The notes beneath the pieces are model-generated. The model searched no databases. It saw only the letters and a program-made list of their open reading frames with translations, and was not told where the DNA came from. Position numbers and translations under genes: made by a program. Shown in pieces: positions 1 to 12,436 of a stretch of 64,000 bases of DNA. The stretch's first letter is position 1. Every line of letters starts with the position of its first letter. The stretch covers positions 124,001 through 188,000 of the forward strand of contig CASHTG010000020.1 of assembly GCA_949357655.1 (NCBI GenBank). The letters run 5' to 3'. The stretch comes from Parascedosporium putredinis. Lineage: Eukaryota; Ascomycota; Sordariomycetes; Microascales; Microascaceae.

Positions 1-132
1 ACTTGTGATCTTGGCCGAAACGTCACCCTCTTCGGCCTCAATTTTGGTCAACGTGTCCTTCAGCCAAGCCCTGGTCCACTCCGAGGCATCTTTGTTGACC
101 CAGTGCCAGTTGTTTGGGTTATGGAGAACCAT
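1..132 (-). CDS. AHA1: AHA1, activator of Hsp90 ATPase (N-terminal fragment, cut by window edge)
   Basis: The first 44 codons of a minus-strand gene whose ATG is at 132-130. The protein begins MVLHNPNNWHWVNKDASEW and continues with TRAWLKDTLTKIEAEEGDV, which is the characteristic opening of Aha1, the co-chaperone that binds the Hsp90 middle domain and stimulates its ATPase in the cytosol. In the family this N-terminal domain carries the conserved N-x-N-N-W-H-W stretch seen here. No intron or indel is visible in this part. The rest of the gene lies left of the window, so the C-terminal domain cannot be checked. The identification rests on this short but highly distinctive segment. The start fits because the family starts with the same residues. 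Confidence 0.85.
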   Translation of the reverse strand, partial: MVLHNPNNWHWVNKDASEWTRAWLKDTLTKIEAEEGDVSAKITS

Positions 133-3100
133 TTTGACCGATTGTTTTATTGTACCGCTGGGGGCTTACGAGGGAGAAAGAAAATGCGAGACAAAAAGAC
201 AAGCACCTGCTTAGAGAAGGACTGAAAGTTAGCAAAGCTGTTTCTGCCATTCATGTCCAAGTGAGGAGAACTAGCAAAATTCGGGCTTGTTTGCTCTTGC
301 AATTCAGGGTTGGTCAAAAGACCGCAGCGTTTATCATCAAAGAGGGAGTACAAAATCATCCTCAGACTGGTGCCAGCTGGAAGCTCATCATGCAAAGAGA
401 AACGAGGAAAGGGATGGGTAGATGTGGGAATTCTCTTACCTATTTGAGACTACCTAGACACAGGAGTGAATTGGGTAGATTGGGGGAAAATTTGGGGATG
501 AGAGAGGAAGAAGGGACGAAGGGGAGAAAGAGGATAGGCGAGGGGTGAGAGGGAAAGAAAGAAGCAAAGCTCCGACTCTCTCACAGAAAGCTCTAGAAGA
601 CCAAAATTCTCAATTTTTCCCGTCGGCAAAAGTTCGGATCGTGGGTAGCCTTGTGCTGGCCCCGCATTCCAGCATTCCAGGTCATTGCACCCGCAATTAG
701 CCCTCTCGAAGGTTTGGCTCAATTGCTCACTTCCACTAACTACTAGCAGAAAGAACATTGAAAGCAGTGCAGCCTCGTGGGTGTCCAAGTGCCTTCCCCC
801 AAAAGTTTATAGAGAGGCCTTGAGTAAGTGACCAAGCACATTGAAGACACGTGGAGTGGCCGTTGAGATGGCCGCAGATGCCATGTGCAAGAGACCCCTG
901 GAGACCTACCCGAGTTGCATGCGAAGCCTTGTTGGAAGGGTGAACCCGAAACCAACTATTTCGTAGCTGTGCTGCCATTACACTAAAAGGACACCCCCAT
1001 TCCATCATCGCGAGTCGCGAGAAGTTGACATAATAAGATAAAAAAGGCACCCGTCAGACAATGGGCTGCTATGGATTAGAGACCATCATACTAGATCATC
1101 AAGTCTACCCCGCCTATAAAGCTGAGCGGTGGGCCCCTCACTTTAGTAGGCCATACTCCTCGGCGAAGAGTGCCCAAGTTAGTCAAGCTTAGCTTGCGAT
1201 GAAACATACCGGCCGGGTTTGTATGTATTGCGGTGCTCGTCGTCAAGCTGTTGAGAGAAGAGGCCAAGGGAGGCTGCAGATGAAGAGAGGCCGTCGATCA
1301 TTTCATCATGCTCTAACAGGCCTTCAACAATTGGCTCATCATCCTCTCCCACCGCTAGATCACGGCACACAAAGCCGTCCGAAGCCAATAGCTGCACAGG
1401 TGCAGACAGAGGCTCGACGTGTGTGGATACTTGCAGGGAGTGACGAGATAGGCGACAAGCGCAGGGTTTCTAAAAATATCGCGGTCACACTGCTTTTGAC
1501 CAAAAAAAGATTACTCCTTCGGCAATACCAAGGTAGCTTGACTAGACACTATAGCACGAGGATCAGGAATCGCGATCAGCACCCATCGACCTCGGTGGGT
1601 GTCTTCAAGTCCCTCAGTTATGGGCTTGGGTCGGTGTGCGGATATTTAAAGATGCGGCGGTTGGCGGCGTAATTAAACATGCCTCGTTCCCGACCCGTGT
1701 GGATGCCTATGTCGGCACACACAAAGCTGAAGTGCTTATGCACATTCTTCCCCTGATGTTTTCCTGTTTGCTCACTTCCTACTTTCAGTTCGTGCCTTGT
1801 GGCGTCTACAGCTGCCTTTTAATATCGACTGGCGTTTATCACTAATTGTGGGCACGCGAGGACGGATATCTTTGTTCCCGGAGGATGGTCGAGGGAAACG
1901 CGCATGCATCGTCGTATCGGATGGAGACCAGGACACTTGACGCTAGACAACCAAGGTTGTTGATGGAATATAGGCCAGGCAATGTGCTATTCTCGAACAT
2001 CAGTCCTATTCCAATATCGGCGCTGGGTGCCCCTCATCGCATATTCGGAAGGAAGGTTACTAAGGAGGCAGAGCGTCTCTCATCAACCTTTAGCAGTAGT
2101 GATCTTGTGAGGCAAAATGGAGGAAGATGTCGAGCATACACTCGTCTCAAGACACCACAAGAGCCCACTCACTGTCTCGAAAGAAGAAAGTCGGAACTCG
2201 GGCACGGGCCGGTTGGTAGATGTATCTAAAATCAAGATGGGTTCCGCAGACAAGACGGATGCGAGCGGCCACGAGGACAAACACAAGACCCACTAAGATG
2301 CCCCTAAGCTTTGGATACCGAGCATGAAAACGCAGCTTCTCCGCGCCATGTTCAAAAGGTTGATCCAGGCTCTACCCACCTTGGCTAACTAGCCTCAGGG
2401 TGATAAGGAAAAGAATTGCGGAGCACCTCGAACTTTGCATTGTCAGGTCGTGGGTGCTCGGGACTGCTGCCTTGCAAGCGGGAGGAGACTTTCCACGCGG
2501 AGTTTGAACATGTCGGAAAGTGATGCATCCCATGAACGATGTGACTGGACTTGATCAGTCACAGTGGAGGCCCAAGGCATTTAAGCGCCGGTAACTGTTC
2601 TTCACGTCCTTCACAGACATGTAGCCAATCACACCCTTGACATGATTTAGTGCGGTCCAAGAATAGATTGAGCTCCCACCTCCAATGTGGCCAATCAGGC
2701 TGCGATACAGGCCAGCCACCACGATGCCCCTCTTGAGCGAACCACCTGCACCGGAATGAGTGGCCACTGTGGTGGATACAACGCCGCTGTTAACCAAGGG
2801 AGAGAGGGAGGCGTCTACACTACACTTGGCTGAGGACGACCAGTTGGCCAACCCCTTCCACTTCCATCGCCGGCTTCGTGAAGCACCCCTAAATCTCCGG
2901 AATGAAGCGCCACTTCTAAGAGTGACAGACGGCTAATTCCTCCACGAGAGAAAAGCTGTACGCCGGGCCCTTGTGACGACTGAAAGCATCAAAAGCAGGG
3001 TCCCATTCCATTAATGCGTGGCGTGATGGAAAAGTCGGACGTATACCTAGGAAAGACGTCGCCCTCAAGGATGTTTTTGTAGGGGTTGAGGTGCCTTTGG

Positions 3101-5095
3101 AGTACTTCATCAAAGCCAAGATCTCCAGATCCCGGCCGTTTTTGGACGAAGCTATCTCGCGCTACTGAAGACAGGCCCCTGGCCCCTGTCTCTTTCTGTT
3201 GTTTTTCTCCCCTTCTCCCAGTCATCGAACTGCAGGGCGCAACAAGCCGACGTGCATCAATGCTTGAAGGGCAGCGTGCCAGTGCACCTCTGAGGTGCGA
3301 AATGGAGGGCGCTCTGGAACCTGCACGTATTTGTTGCATGTGATTGGCTAGAGCCATGTGCTCTTGATTGAGTCTATCCGAAATGGGGAATGGGGGCTTT
3401 TGTGACTTTCTTGAGGTCTCTCCGTCTTGCGCACACACGGCATTATGGCCTTGTCACTCTCCCGCTGCTATAAGGCCATCATCGTCTCTGTGACACGGCT
3501 AGGCAAGATCACCGACGTTGTTTCTAACCCCGTTTTTCTCTCAAGTCGGTATCCTGCGTCTCTTCAATTCGCGAAACCGAATAGCGATGCTTTCGAGTGG
3601 GCGGTCTTGATTGGGGGCTTTTCAAGGAGTTTTGGAAAGTAAAGCAGTGCTACAAAGAGATCTATTTGAAGAGGGATGGATATCTCCACAAGAAAGCGCA
3701 TCAAAGGCAACTGCTGGAGCCATCGCATTGAGGATCGAGACGCCAACGTCTTGTGGTATATATCCTGCGAATAATTCCTGAGACAGTCGGTACCTCGCAG
3801 GCTACATCTCAAGGCAGACGGTACATTCAATTAAACCAAGAATAGTTGACGGGCAAGACGGGCTTCCGACTGCAGTCTGAAGCACGGAAGTATTCATTTG
3901 CATCCCCAAAGGTCCCAAATTGCTCCCAATGCTCTTTCCCCATGTTCAAACCCCCATGCCCATGCCTTTCCATCGCCTCCCCTCTTTATGATGTTAAGGC
4001 CTTCCCGTCTATCTTATAGTATCAGACCTGCACTCCGTAATTAGCGAGCAATAGTACTTATCCAGGCTCGTTAATAACAATACAATAACGGGTCGCTTTC
4101 CCTTTGGAATGGTGTGCCCGCGGTTCTAAGTGGCGGCTGTCGTTTGGTATTTTTTTTTCCCTCCTTCTTCTTTTAGGATCTTCTTTTGCCCTTTCTAATC
4201 CCTAACTACCCCTTGCGACGCCATCTTGTTGACGAGGCTTGACGAACGCTCACAACTAGTCGCTGGAAACGAGGGATAAGCACCCACCCGACCCTTGTCC
4301 GACTAGAAACACCCCAACCCCGCCGCCCGCCGCTCAAGAAAAGGAGGCTGCTCAAGAAGACTTCAGTTTCCCTTTGGAGGCCCAAACGGTGTTGAAGTGC
4401 ATGCAAGTCACTCACCACACATGCCAACGACCGCCTAGCCACAATCCGGACAGCATTAAGGCTAGTAGATGACAGGAAAGAAAGAGTCGTCTTCGGCCCG
4501 CATCGATCCTCGCCCGATTCAAACCATCCACTACCCACCACCCCACCCTGGCCTGGGTGCACGTCCTTTCCCTTTTCTCGACAAGGCCGCCGTTTTCTTT
4601 CCTCACCTCGCCTTTTTCTTTCCTCACCTCGCCTTTTTCTTCCCAATCACCTCCCTTTCCGCGGTGTAGCTCCACCTCGTCCTCCCATCCTACCGTGACG
4701 GCCCTCTCTCGCGCTTTCCTGCCGGCCGACGATACCTTGGGTTTACAGTGGTGGTTGTCTCCTTGATCGGATATGACTGGTAACCCTTCCTAAGCGAACG
4801 TGAGGCAGACGGACTGACGGACTGGCGTGGTCCCTCCGCGATAAGCTGCCCATTGGTTGCCGAAGAGCTTGCGACGGTGCAGACGTGGGAGGTGGAGCTC
4901 TTTTTACACAAATCTAGTTAGGAAGGTTCTGGGGAGCGGCCTCTCACGCCTACATATCATATCCGACAGCCCCTCGTCTTCATCCAGAGCTGGACCGCCG
5001 CCTCTTCTCCTTTTGCGCCTAGGCGATAGATCTCCTCGGCCTTGGGACGGCGTTTTAAACCGACTCTTCAATTCAAACTCGAGGCGAGAGCAAAG
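133..5095. other. Intergenic region between divergent AHA1 and the 5.1 kb gene; no supportable gene
   Basis: About 5 kb separates two divergently transcribed genes. The open frames here are short, lie on both strands, and show no recognisable domain or consistent codon bias. The part next to 5,096 (about 4,130-5,095) is rich in C/T, as expected of a fungal 5' leader. A 20-bp unit is duplicated at about 4,598-4,641. Small unannotated exons cannot be excluded (see rejected items for 1,179-1,397 and 2,989-3,438). Confidence 0.6.
4598..4641. repeat. Short tandem duplication in the leader region of the 5.1 kb gene
   Basis: A 20-nt unit (TTTCTTTCCTCACCTCGCCT) occurs twice in direct succession, followed by a further TTTTTCTT. 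It lies about 460 bp upstream of the ATG at 5,096, inside a C/T-rich stretch likely to be promoter or 5' leader. It looks like ordinary replication slippage. Confidence 0.8.
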
Positions 5096-8000
5096 ATGAA
5101 CAACGTCCGGGACCCCTCGCGCCTTCGCATGGGCCTTAACCCACTTACTACTTCTATCGCACCTTCATACCAACAGAACGTACCTCTCTCCGCCGTCACG
5201 CTGTCCCCGAACGGCCAATATCCTCTTCAAACTCCAGTGAGCGCGATTCAGCCGTATAATCCGCAAGAATGGGTCGCCTCACCCATGGCCGGACCCGAGC
5301 GAACCCACGTCTACAGCCTCGATCAACAACCCAGTACGTCTTAAAACCGTCTGCGCGAACCCTTCCCTCTCCCAAGTGTCACGGCTCGCCTTCCTGTGTA
5401 CTTCTAAGCACCGTTTTGGTGTTCGTGTAAGCTGCTAACCTTCAATTTAACCGCTATAGCTTCTCCCCCACCACCACCACCTTACAGCCCTCCAAGGAGT
5501 CAGCAACCCATGACGCAATCTTTTGAGCCGATTGCTGCCAATACGTCGGCGGCTCGAATCCCCCATCAAATGTCAGTCTTCATCGACCCTCCCCGGATAC
5601 TGCCACAACCACGAGCTTCCCCGCCACCCAATGCCTCGGGGCGGGGGCATCAAGGAAAGGAGATTTGGCCTTTCCTCCCTAACTGGTCGTCGCCGAGACC
5701 ATGACCAACCTATGCCGGATTCTTCGCCAAGAAATAATACGCGAATACTCTCGATACAGATCCCGTCGCAGCAAGAGCAACAAGCCACCGCCGCCTCGCA
5801 TCCTCATATCGCCCCCGAGTGCTCGTCGAGCAGCCTCGGCCGGCGGCGCGATCGAGACTCCAACTTCAGCACGGAACTGGGCCCAATCCCAACCTAGATG
5901 GGGGCCCGGTATGCCACTCCCCTCCTCCCCCAGGCCCGCCGCCGTCGCAGTCGAGGTCGCAAAGTCTTCAGCCCACTGAGAGGATTGTTATGCCTGTTAT
6001 GGCTCCACACACGCGTCGCCCGCCGCCGAGTGGTGTTGCCGCGCTAGGTCCCGTTCCCCCACACCGGCTCACTGGGTGGACGAGGACGCAACACCTAACC
6101 ACACGACTGAAGCCGCGCCGGGACAATCCCCCACTTACCGTGGACACATCCGGTATCCACAGCGCAAACCAACACGAGGAATCGTCGGCCTCCTGCTCAA
6201 GTTCTGCAGGAACCTTGTCCAGGACTCACGCGGTAAGGCATGACAAGACCATCATCCAGAGGCGCTCGGAGAGTAGAACAAGGAGAAGCTCTGTGAACCC
6301 AGATGATCCTTCTCTCTCAATATCCGATATTGTCGTGCCCGGTTCGTCCACGCTAGCCCGTCGGCCAACTATCAATAAATCCACCCCCAGAAGCGGCAGT
6401 AGGGGGCCTGGACAACGGAGAACGAAAGGCGACGCCACGGGCGCCCAACTCATCCCACATATCGCAAGGCGATTCGGCCGCATCTCAAAATTCGCCGCGA
6501 GGCCTTAGCGGCACCCCGCGCAACATGGACACTCTAATACGAATACACACCCGGTGCATGCAACGCCACCGCGCCGTGAGAGATCATCATCTTCCGATAC
6601 CAACCTACTGACAGGTGATAGCCTACGCCCGCCACCATCTGGGGCATCCCTTCCCCCGACCAGACATTCTGTTGTGATGCAGTCTGCGGACCAATTCATG
6701 CGGGAGACCGTAGACCGTTTCAAGTTGTTTGCCATGCGAGAGGCCTCTGCCGAGACGGATGCCGAGCGAGTTCGTCTCTTTGCCGACCTAATAGTTAGCG
6801 AATCCCGTATACGCCGTGAGAGATATGGTGGGGCCATTGCGGCAATGGGTTCTGAGATTTTTGATCTGACGAGGGACCTTTTCCGCCCAATGACCTCGAG
6901 GAGGGAATCAGGCGGATCCTTTGGAGGAGATTTTACTCCGCATTCCACAGCCCCAAACCCTGAGTATAAGCCCTCGAATAACTATTCCGAGGGCGGTTCC
7001 AACTCGGCGCCACCATCGGCAACCCTTCCCGGGTCATCACCGACGCCCGGTGGGACGCCTACGAATGCCAACTGGGGGCCAACGGCTACATGCCCTCATT
7101 ATCCCCAATTCTTAGCATGAGCAATGTGGATGAGTCGGATTCTAGAGGTAGGCCGGCAAGCCGTTGGTGGGAGGCAGACTCAACGGGTGGGGGATCAGCG
7201 TTTGGAGAGGTCAAAGAGGGAGTCCAGTATATGGGCGTGCCCAAGGAGGCCCGCGAGGCACTGCAATGGGTCGATAGCCCTAGGCGTACCGACGTACACC
7301 TCTCAGCCGACTCGGGCTCTCCAAGCGACTACCCACCGGAGAAGATGGGCTTTGCTGACCAGGAAGTCTTGACTCCCAAAACTTCCGGCACTCCATCCTC
7401 ACCATCACAACAGTGTCTTCACAACCGAGTACACCGAACCCATCATATTTGGACATATCGAGACTGGTGACCCTGCCCCTCCATACCCCAGACATCACCC
7501 CGCGGTAAATAACAACCACCCTGACCTTTCCGATATCCGTTCGGTGGTTCGGACGATTAGTGATCTAGAGGGGATCAAGAACACCAAGGAGCGGTTCCAC
7601 AAGGAAAGTGAGCGACGTCGACAAGACTTGAAGAAACAGGCTGCAGAGCGCAAGCAGGCGTTACGACTAAACCTACAAGAGGAAATCAACTCAGGCAACA
7701 TGTCCTATGCAGATGCAGCCGCGATCGACGCCGAAGCTACGGAATCGGAAAAGGACCAGGTCAAAGAGATGGAAAAGGTAGACTTTGAGCAATTCCAAAA
7801 GCAAGTCGTTGCTCCAGTGAACGAGCTCTTGACTTCTGGGATTGCTCGTTCGACTCAGCTGCTTAACGACCTCGCGAGCGGATTGTTCCACGACGGCGAA
7901 AATGCGGCGGACACGGCTCAGGAGGAAGGGGATGATAAGCCGGAGCTCCTTGAGAAGCTAACGCTGCTTAAATGGATATTCGAAGCTCGTGAGGGGCTAC

Positions 8001-8741
8001 ACAAGGCGATTTACGACCTGCTCAGCGATCGCAACGACCGATACAAGACGGTGATTACGACGCCTTACCGCCTTTCGGGCAATGATGAGAAGCTTCGGTC
8101 CGCCGAGGCTTTTTCAGAGAAGACGCGACCAAGCGAGCGTATGGGTTCACGACCGAGGTGCTCACGCGAACCGAAGAGTTTGAGAGGGTCATTTCGGAAA
8201 ACGTATCTCGCGGCGTCGAGGTACAGTTGTCGGCCTTTGGGACATTGCCCCTAATATCAGCCGACTCTTGGAACGCATCCCGAGCAACCTTGCCGGGTTC
8301 CGCGTGCAGATCCCGGCGGACGAATACGAGGAGAACCCGTCATACCGCGACCACCCTTTGCAATATCTGTTTAGTCTTGTCTTGCACGCCGAGAAGAGCA
8401 CGTATCAATTCATCGAGTCGCAAACGAACCTCCTCTGTCTCTTGCATGAGGTGCGTGAGGCCGTCACCCACGCCAAGGTCAAAGTCATTGAGGCTGAGGT
8501 GGATGAAGACGGCAACCCGCTCCCGAACGGCGACCGGGAATCCCGGGCAAGACAGACCAAAGAAGCGGCCAGCCAAAAGCTGACGGAAGATCTAAAAGAA
8601 AAGGTCCGCGTCGTTCAGGATCAGTGGACTGAGTCCCTAGGCGAAGCTATCAAGCACGTCAAAGAGAGAGTCGGAGGCTGGCTTCTCGAGACCGGGGGAT
8701 GGGATGAGCAGTTGGAAGAAGACGGTGTCGGTGTCGCATAA
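5096..8741 (+). CDS. Large Pro/Ser-rich protein with C-terminal coiled-coil region, function unknown (frame broken by several indels)
   Basis: I do not recognise this protein by name. The start MNNVRDPSRLRMGLN at 5,096 follows a C/T-rich leader. Exon 1 ends at 5,333 with a GTACGT donor, and exon 2 resumes at 5,460 after CTATAG. The product would be about 1,170 residues. Roughly the first two thirds are low-complexity (Pro, Ser, Arg). From about 6,690 a folded, highly charged part begins (MRETVDRFKLFAMREASAET). Between 7,540 and 7,800 lies a helical, coiled-coil-like segment (KESERRRQDLKKQAAERKQ), then a well-ordered C-terminal domain rich in Leu and Glu ending at the TAA at 8,739-8,741. The frame switches many times. 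Two clear sites are a T run at 8,111-8,115 and TTTGGG at 8,236-8,241, where one restored base rejoins the two conserved halves. The gene is therefore probably intact in the organism. A cytoskeletal or scaffold role is only a guess from composition. Confidence 0.75.
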
Positions 8742-9905
8742 AAGCGAAATAACATCCTTGCGGTTGAGGGACGCCTTGTGCGCGTTACTAACCCTCTTCC
8801 CCAAAATCAGCGACACGGCCGTACGTTGATATCTTGGCCATCTATCCCTCTCCCTCGTCCCCGGAAACGGCGTCCTACTCCTATTTTACTTTTCTTATTC
8901 TGCTTATTATCTGTCTTCCTTCATGGCTTCCCGGTCTGCATCCTTCAACAACCACTCCTTGGAACTGACTGATATCAATAACGAAGATACCCCTGATGCG
9001 TTCACTTCCTTTTATATTTGTACTTTTCTTTTTCCTATGCTCTTGACCGATACACCCTTCTCGGTGTCCGGTGGCTTAGATCTCGGCTGTGACCTCTTCA
9101 AAGGAGTCCCTGGATGTTGGGAGTCTATCTCAATGTTGTTCATGTCTCATAGCTTCTGTTTACTATTTAATTTGCTTGTACATATTTGAGGCAGGCCAAC
9201 GCCTTTTTGGGGGTTTTTCTTTTTGGTTCCTTCCCTTCTTGGGTTCATTCCCTTTAAGAGAGGACTTGCTACAACTTTGGGACATGGCCATTGCAATAGA
9301 AGATCTCAGAATGGAAATGAACACTCTCTTACATTGCCACAAAGAAAAAGAAGAAGTCGAAGTCGGCTCCAGCAACTAACGCAACTAAGCAACTCACCAT
9401 GGGAATGTTAAAGAAGATTTTCAATGGCGGTAATGCCGAGGAAAGCTACGCAAAAGCCAGCGGCAGTGTGGGATCGAAGGCTTGCCAGACACCCTTGCCT
9501 CACAGGGGTGGATGTCAATAGCTTTCAGTGAATGTTCTGTCTAGATGACTGCTGGTTGGAATACAGGAAGCAAACGGGATGGGTTTCCCGATATATATAT
9601 TTTTACTTTATACATAAAACTTTTATTACAAGTATCCGGGCGACCCTTTCCCACCGCAACGAAGCTCGTGATATCGGAACCTAGATCTCGCTGCTGGATG
9701 GGGTAGCTTTGGTGTATTCGCTCGAGATGTTAAGCGTTCACCCGCGATCATGAAGAGCACGTCACTGAGCAGACAAGGCAAGGCCATGTGTGAGAAAAAG
9801 GCCCACCGCCTCTTCCACGATGGGCGAATGTCAAGCTCGCAAGTCAACCCCCACCCATATTATTTTGTTTTCTCATTCCTTCTCTAGTTCTTCTCCAGGT
9901 TTTTC
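8742..9905. other. Convergent 3' region between the 5.1 kb gene and FMC1
   Basis: This 1.2 kb stretch between two converging genes probably holds both 3' UTRs. It includes a T-rich segment (8,880-9,240) and an AT-rich stretch near 9,590-9,630 (ATATATAT followed by TTTTA). I see no coding signal. Confidence 0.6.
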
Positions 9906-10246
9906 TTAAGCCGCATCACCTCTCCGACCCCCGACGTTAAACTCGACGGGTAGGTCCATGCCGACCTTCCTGGCGGTCAGGCGCACCCTCTCGTCCTGCT
10001 CCATGTTCATGCCGGGGTTGTAACGCTCCAGGAGCTGTCCGTAGGTCCGCTGGGCGCGGAGGTAGACGGAGAGCTGCTCGGCGAGGTGGGGGTCCAGGCG
10101 GGACGCGGCCCGGTCGGGGGCCGAAGACGTCGACGAGGGCGCAAAGGCTTCGCGGAGGCGGTGGTGGAGGGGAGCGCGGGGTGGTGAGCAGGGAGCGGGG
10201 GTAGTTCGCGGAGGAGGGAGCGGTAGAGGGAGCGGAGCTGAGGCAT
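9906..10246 (-). CDS. FMC1: FMC1-like mitochondrial F1-ATPase assembly factor (two indels)
   Basis: A short intronless gene with ATG at 10,246-10,244 and TAA at 9,908-9,906, giving about 115 residues when frame is restored. The N-terminus, MPQLRSLYRSLLRELP, carries the LYR-type motif of the Complex1_LYR-like superfamily. The C-terminal half contains LRAQRTYGQLLERYNPGMNM followed by ERVRLTARKVGMDLP, which matches the conserved C-terminus of fungal Fmc1 (assembly or stability of mitochondrial F1F0-ATP synthase at high temperature). The frame breaks at two C runs (plus-strand G runs 10,197-10,201 and 10,169-10,172). Both need a net shift of two lost bases, or one extra base, to restore the middle segment PRSLLTTPRSP. 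Another small LYR protein is the main alternative, but the YNPGM...RVRLTAR block favours Fmc1. Confidence 0.75.
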
Positions 10247-11359
10247 CTTGGATCGGGACGGAGGTGGTCGTCTTGGCTTGGTGTCTTCTTCCTGTTTGGG
10301 CTTCCTGTTTTTGTTTCGTTCCGATGGCTCGTGGACGAGGGTGTCCTCGGGTGGGCTGCGCACGAATCTTTTTTGATTCTTTTCCCCTTGTAGATCTTGG
10401 TGTTCAAAAAGAACAGGCGCGTTCCGTAGGGGCTTTCCTCGATAGCAGAGAGCTTAGGATCCCCGACAACGAAGAGCTAGGATGGTAATGTGTGGAAGCG
10501 CGGGATCCTAGAATAGAGGGATTCCTTTTTCGCTTTGATCTCGTGGGCTCTTTGTGTTTTTTCGGGTTGTTGTGTTGTGTTGGGTGAAAGAACATTGAAG
10601 GATTGAGTGGGAAAAATAGTTGGGAAAAGGAAGCTAAAAATTGAACATTTCCGAGCCTTGTTCAGCCTTGTCGCGCGACACGGGCCCGAACCGCATGCAG
10701 GCACAACCTTCGGAACACCTCGAATGGTGCATTGCATTGCTTGATGTACTGGAGGTCACCACACATCTATCGATCTATCGCCACTAGATATCTTTATATT
10801 CCAGGGCCTAACTTCCTCCTTTCTTTCCTTAATTTGAGAGAAAATAACAAGCCAAAATAAAGACGCATCCGCCGGAAAACACCTCCGAATTACTTATACT
10901 TGAAACGATCCATCAATCAAATGATACATAGCACGCAAAGGGAGGATCTTCAAATTTAGAGGGGATTCTCTCGAGCCTTTTCGGATCTTTTCCGTAATTG
11001 CAAGTCTTTCAATGTTCTATACAGAGCCTAGAGTCATACATCTATGAGTAGATTGGAACATACATTTCCCTAAACGTACACACCTCTCAGCCCCTCCAAG
11101 GCCAAGCACGCCATAGTCCACACTGCACCACCTCACCATCACCCCCCTTCCTCTGCAGACTTGTCTCCCCGCCTTTTCCCTCTTTCCCAGCGGTAACTAT
11201 TCGCGGGATAGAGGGGAAGAAAAAGGAACACCAGAGCCAAGTTGGGTGGGAAAGGAGCCAGGACAAGGTCATATAACGATGTATATCCCCAAGTCTCTGC
11301 CCCCATCGCCCAAAGAACCAGCCCACCCCAAGACCATGGGGAAACAAAGGACCGCCAGT
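10247..11359. other. FMC1 promoter and uL6m 3' region
   Basis: This interval lies upstream of FMC1 and downstream of the uL6m stop (both minus). It holds AT-richer sequence at 10,740-11,080, consistent with a 3' UTR/promoter boundary. I see no gene or notable motif. Confidence 0.55.
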
Positions 11360-12436
11360 TTATTTGATCTTCTTCTGCTTCAACTTGATCGTCTCGTCGT
11401 TGATAAACACGCCCTTGCCCTTGTATGGTTCCGGCTTCCTCCACTCCCGGATCTTGCCCGCAAACGACATGACCTCCTCGCGGTTGATGCCCTCCAGGAG
11501 GATTCTCGTAGGATTCGGCGTCGACGCCGTCACGCCCTTGGGCACGCCCAGCTCCACCGGGTGCGTGTAGCCGAGCTTCATCGTCAGCGTCTTCTGGCCC
11601 GGATATTTGGCTTCCTTGGGTCGATCTTCGACAGCCGCTCGGTAGCCGATACCCACGAGACGGAGCACCGCCGTGTGCCCTTCGGATACGCCTGCAATGT
11701 GACGGTTGATGTATGCCCATGTCGTGCCTAAGTCACCCCACCAATCCAAAGTTAGCAGCTTAACCTACGTGGGAACAAGCGAAGGAGCTAGAGGGTCTGC
11801 CCCGGGGTAGGCGGGAAAAGAAGAAGAAGAAAAAAGGACCCGTTTCGTGTTCAACTCACCCCACATCTCGCGCTGCTGCTTGATGGTCGTATCCTCTACG
11901 CTGAGCATCGCTTTCCGCTCTATCGGATCGATTTCGATTTTGACAAAGTCTGGCACATCGTACTCAATCTTGCCTATACACCAGAAAAACATCACCGCTG
12001 CGTTAGCCCACCAATGTCCCACATTTTTCATAGCTTCCTGAATTACCCAAGCAGAGCAAGGGAAGAGGGTTGAAAGAATAAAAGAAAGAAAAAAGAGGGC
12101 GGGAAACGTACCCAAAGGTCCCTCAATCGTTACCGTCTTCTTCACAGTCTTCAAATACGTCGTCAGATCCTTCTTAACCCACGGCTCCCCAACCTTGACA
12201 TCCACACCCGGCGGCACCGTGATGGGCGTCCTGCCAAGCTTCGACCGCAGCCCCGTCGTCGCCGAAAACTGCCGTTGACCCACGGGGGTCCGTAGCTGCC
12301 CCGACGCGGTTCCCTGTTGTCCCTGCACGCCCGGCGCCGTCGCGACGGCTAGCCTCGCCCGCGCGCTGCCCGCGCCGCTGCTCGTAAAGACACCTCGCGC
12401 CGCGAGCACTGTCCGGCTAGGAAATAGGCTCGACAT
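11360..12436 (-). CDS. MRPL6: Mitochondrial large-subunit ribosomal protein uL6m (MRPL6)
   Basis: Three exons: 12,436-12,112, 11,973-11,860 and 11,727-11,360, with GTACGT and GTGAGT donors and TAG acceptors. All phases agree and there is no indel. The product is about 268 residues. An N-terminal Arg/Ala-rich stretch of some 60 residues looks like a mitochondrial presequence (MSSLFPSRTVLAARGVF). Two uL6 folds follow: SKLGRTPITVPPGVDVKV at the start, and the uL6 signature PEPYKGKGVFINDE near the C-terminus, ending in a Lys-rich tail. uL6 sits near the sarcin-ricin loop and the GTPase-associated region of the large subunit, here in mitoribosomes. An E-box TCACGTGA lies 325 bp upstream of the ATG. 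Confidence 0.95.

Noticed and set aside
1179..1397. Minus-strand frame of 72 codons with acidic, protein-like sequence and a GTATGT donor-like end
   Set aside because: Begins with GTG, has no homologue I recognise, and extension upstream and downstream does not give a consistent exon structure.
2555..2851. Minus-strand 98-codon frame rich in Ser/Gly/Val
   Set aside because: No recognisable motif; length is within what chance allows at this base composition.
2989..3438. Minus-strand 149-codon frame starting with ATG
   Set aside because: No known domain, no clear codon bias, and a competing overlapping frame is equally protein-like. Not enough to call a gene.
11139..11720. 193-codon minus-strand frame over uL6m
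   Set aside because: Shadow frame of the third uL6m exon.
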